Origin: Chlorocebus sabaeus | Taxonomy: Eukaryota; Chordata; Mammalia; Primates; Cercopithecidae | Reading direction: 5' to 3' | NCBI RefSeq assembly: GCF_047675955.1 | Contig: NC_132904.1 | Location: forward strand, 59,515,435 to 59,579,434 | DNA: 64,000 nt | Made by a program: the position numbers and the translations under genes | Part shown: positions 62,661 to 64,000 of the stretch, piece after piece | Layout of the letters: every line of letters starts with the position of its first letter | Numbering within the stretch: the first letter of the stretch is position 1 | Notes under the pieces: generated by a model | The model's input: the letters and a program-made list of their open reading frames with translations, nothing else | The model's database searches: none | Told to the model about the DNA's origin: nothing

Positions 62661-64000
62661 ACCTGTGAATGCAACTCACAGAGTTACACTTTTCTATTCA
62701 TTGATCAGTTTGCTAACGCACTTTTCTTCAAAACTGCAGTGGTATATTTCTATGCCCAATGAAGCTTGCGGTGACAAAGGAAGTATCTTTAGATAAAAAG
62801 TAGTAATAAGCTTTCTGAGAACCTGCTTTGTGATGTTTGAATTCATCTCACTTAGTTACAACTGTATTTCATGGAACTGTTTGCCAGTCCAGTTTTTGTT
62901 GAATCTGAGTTCCGATATTTTGAATCACTTGGAGGAGTATAGAGCCAAAGGAAATATCCCCAGATAACAATGAGAAAGAAGATTTCTGAAAAATGTATTT
63001 CTGGTCTCTGAGTTCATCTCACCGAGTTACAACTTTCTGTTCATGTGGCTGTTTGCTAACACTCTTCTCGTGGAATCTGCTAAGTGATACTTGGGAGCTC
63101 ATTGAGGCCTGCATTGAAAAAGGAAGTATCTTCAGATAAAAAACTGAAAGGAAGCGTTCTGAGAAACTTCTATGTCACCTGTGCATTCATCTCAGCAAGT
63201 TCCACATTTCTGTTCATGTAGCTGTTTGCTAACACTCTTCCCATGGAATCTGCAAAGTGATATTTGGGAGTGCATTGAGGGCAACAGTGAAAAAGGAAAT
63301 GTCTTGCGGTAAAAACTGAAAGAAAGCGTTTTGAGCAACTTCTTTGTAACCTGTGCATTCATATCACAGAGTTCCACCATTATGTTCATGTAGTTGTTTG
63401 TTAACACTCTTCTCGTGGAATCTGCTAAGTGTTATTTCATAACCCATTAACGGCTACAGTGACAAAGGTATTGTCATCAGAGAAAAACTGAAAAGAAACG
63501 TTCTGAGAAACTGCATTGAGACCTGTGAATGCAACTCACAGAGTTACACTTTTCTCTTCATTAATCAGTTTGCTAACAGTGTTTTCTTGAAATCTGCAGG
63601 GGGATATTTCTTTGCCCAATGAAACTTATGGTGTAAAAGAAAATACCTTCAAATAAAAAGTAGAAAGAAGCTTTCCAAGAAACTGCTTTGTGATCTGTGA
63701 ATTCAACTCACTGAGTTTCAGCTGTATTTCATGGACATGTTTGCTATTCCAGTTTTTGTTGAATATGAGAACCCATATTTTGGATTACTTGATGTGTATA
63801 CAGGCAAAGGAAATATCTCCAGATAAAAATGAGAAAGAAGATTTCTGACAAATGTGTTTCTCATCTCTGAGTTCATCTCACAGAGTTCTACCTTTCTGTT
63901 CATGTAGCTCTTTGCTAACACTCTTCTCGTGGAATCTGCAAAGTGACATTTGGGAGTGCATGGAGGGCTACAGTGAAAAAGGAAATATCTTTTGATAAAA

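Larger units (their letters stand above)
41051..64000 (+). repeat. Alpha satellite block 5, D-A-B-(C)n modules with A monomers of the TTGGAGGAGTATACAGCC type
   Basis: Same module grammar as block 4 but more uniform. A monomers carry CTAGTCCAGTTTTTGTTGAA, GAGAACCGATATTTCGGATC and TTGGAGGAGTATACAGCC. B monomers carry TCTTTCTGATCTCTGAGTTC. C monomers carry CTATGTGACCTGTGCATTC. D monomers carry TTTGCCCAATGAAGCTTATG. D anchors start at 41484, 42693, 43549, 44405, 45081, 45940, 46798, 47484, 48337, 49023, 49709, 50224, 50906, 51491, 52174, 52859, 53546, 54262, 54944, 55803, 56828, 57502, 58014, 58807, 59320, 60179, 60866, 61380, 62068, 62754 and 63614. Most gaps equal 3, 4 or 5 monomers. The array continues past the right end of the window. 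Confidence 0.94.

Noticed and set aside
1..64000. Regular direct repeats as a possible CRISPR array
   Set aside because: Period is about 171 bp with no alternation of constant repeat and unique spacer. The whole unit is repeated, and the type is eukaryotic centromeric satellite.

Overview
The whole window is alpha satellite (alphoid) DNA, the roughly 171-bp tandem repeat of simian primate centromeres and pericentromeres. I estimate about 370 monomers end to end, counted from the spacing of recurring landmarks. The array runs off both ends of the window. I found no gene, no RNA gene, no recognisable Alu, L1 or LTR insertion, and no stretch over about 100 bp that is not alphoid. Short open frames on both strands are translated monomers: 171 is divisible by 3, so a frame can run from one monomer into the next.

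Organism. The DNA is from a simian primate. The monomers carry GCTAACAC and GTGGAATCTGC where the human consensus has GGAAACAC and GTAGAATCTGC. This resembles Old World monkey alphoid or very old hominoid layers more than modern ape arrays. No canonical CENP-B box was seen. Diverse monomer families, higher-order units and the lack of mobile elements lead me, with low confidence, to a New World monkey or a comparably old array.

Layout. Block 1 (1 to about 9,639) is alphoid on the minus strand with a 12-monomer (about 2.06 kb) higher-order period. Orientation flips at about 9,639. Block 2 (about 9,640-14,890) is the same family on the plus strand, and its start is collinear with the reverse complement of about 2,830-3,600. 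Block 3 (about 14,890-27,500, plus) is a different family with a 13-monomer (about 2.21 kb) unit and 7-, 12-, 14- and 22-monomer length variants. It carries a recurrent monomer lacking 12 bp at the position where a CENP-B box or pJ-alpha site would lie. Blocks 4 (about 27,500-41,050) and 5 (about 41,050-64,000), both plus, share one grammar: monomer types D, A, B in fixed order, followed by 0 to about 6 C-type monomers. They differ in the sequence of the A and D types.

How the parts relate. D-like and A-like monomers already occur in block 3, sometimes adjacent, so blocks 4 and 5 look like a later amplification of a subset of older types. Local events are superimposed: exact 38-bp and 105-bp tandem duplications, a short-period expansion at 51.1 kb, hybrid and truncated monomers, and paired copies 6, 12, 13 or 23 monomers apart. 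These fit repeated unequal exchange. The window has no genes acting together; any function would be structural, as centromeric or pericentromeric chromatin.
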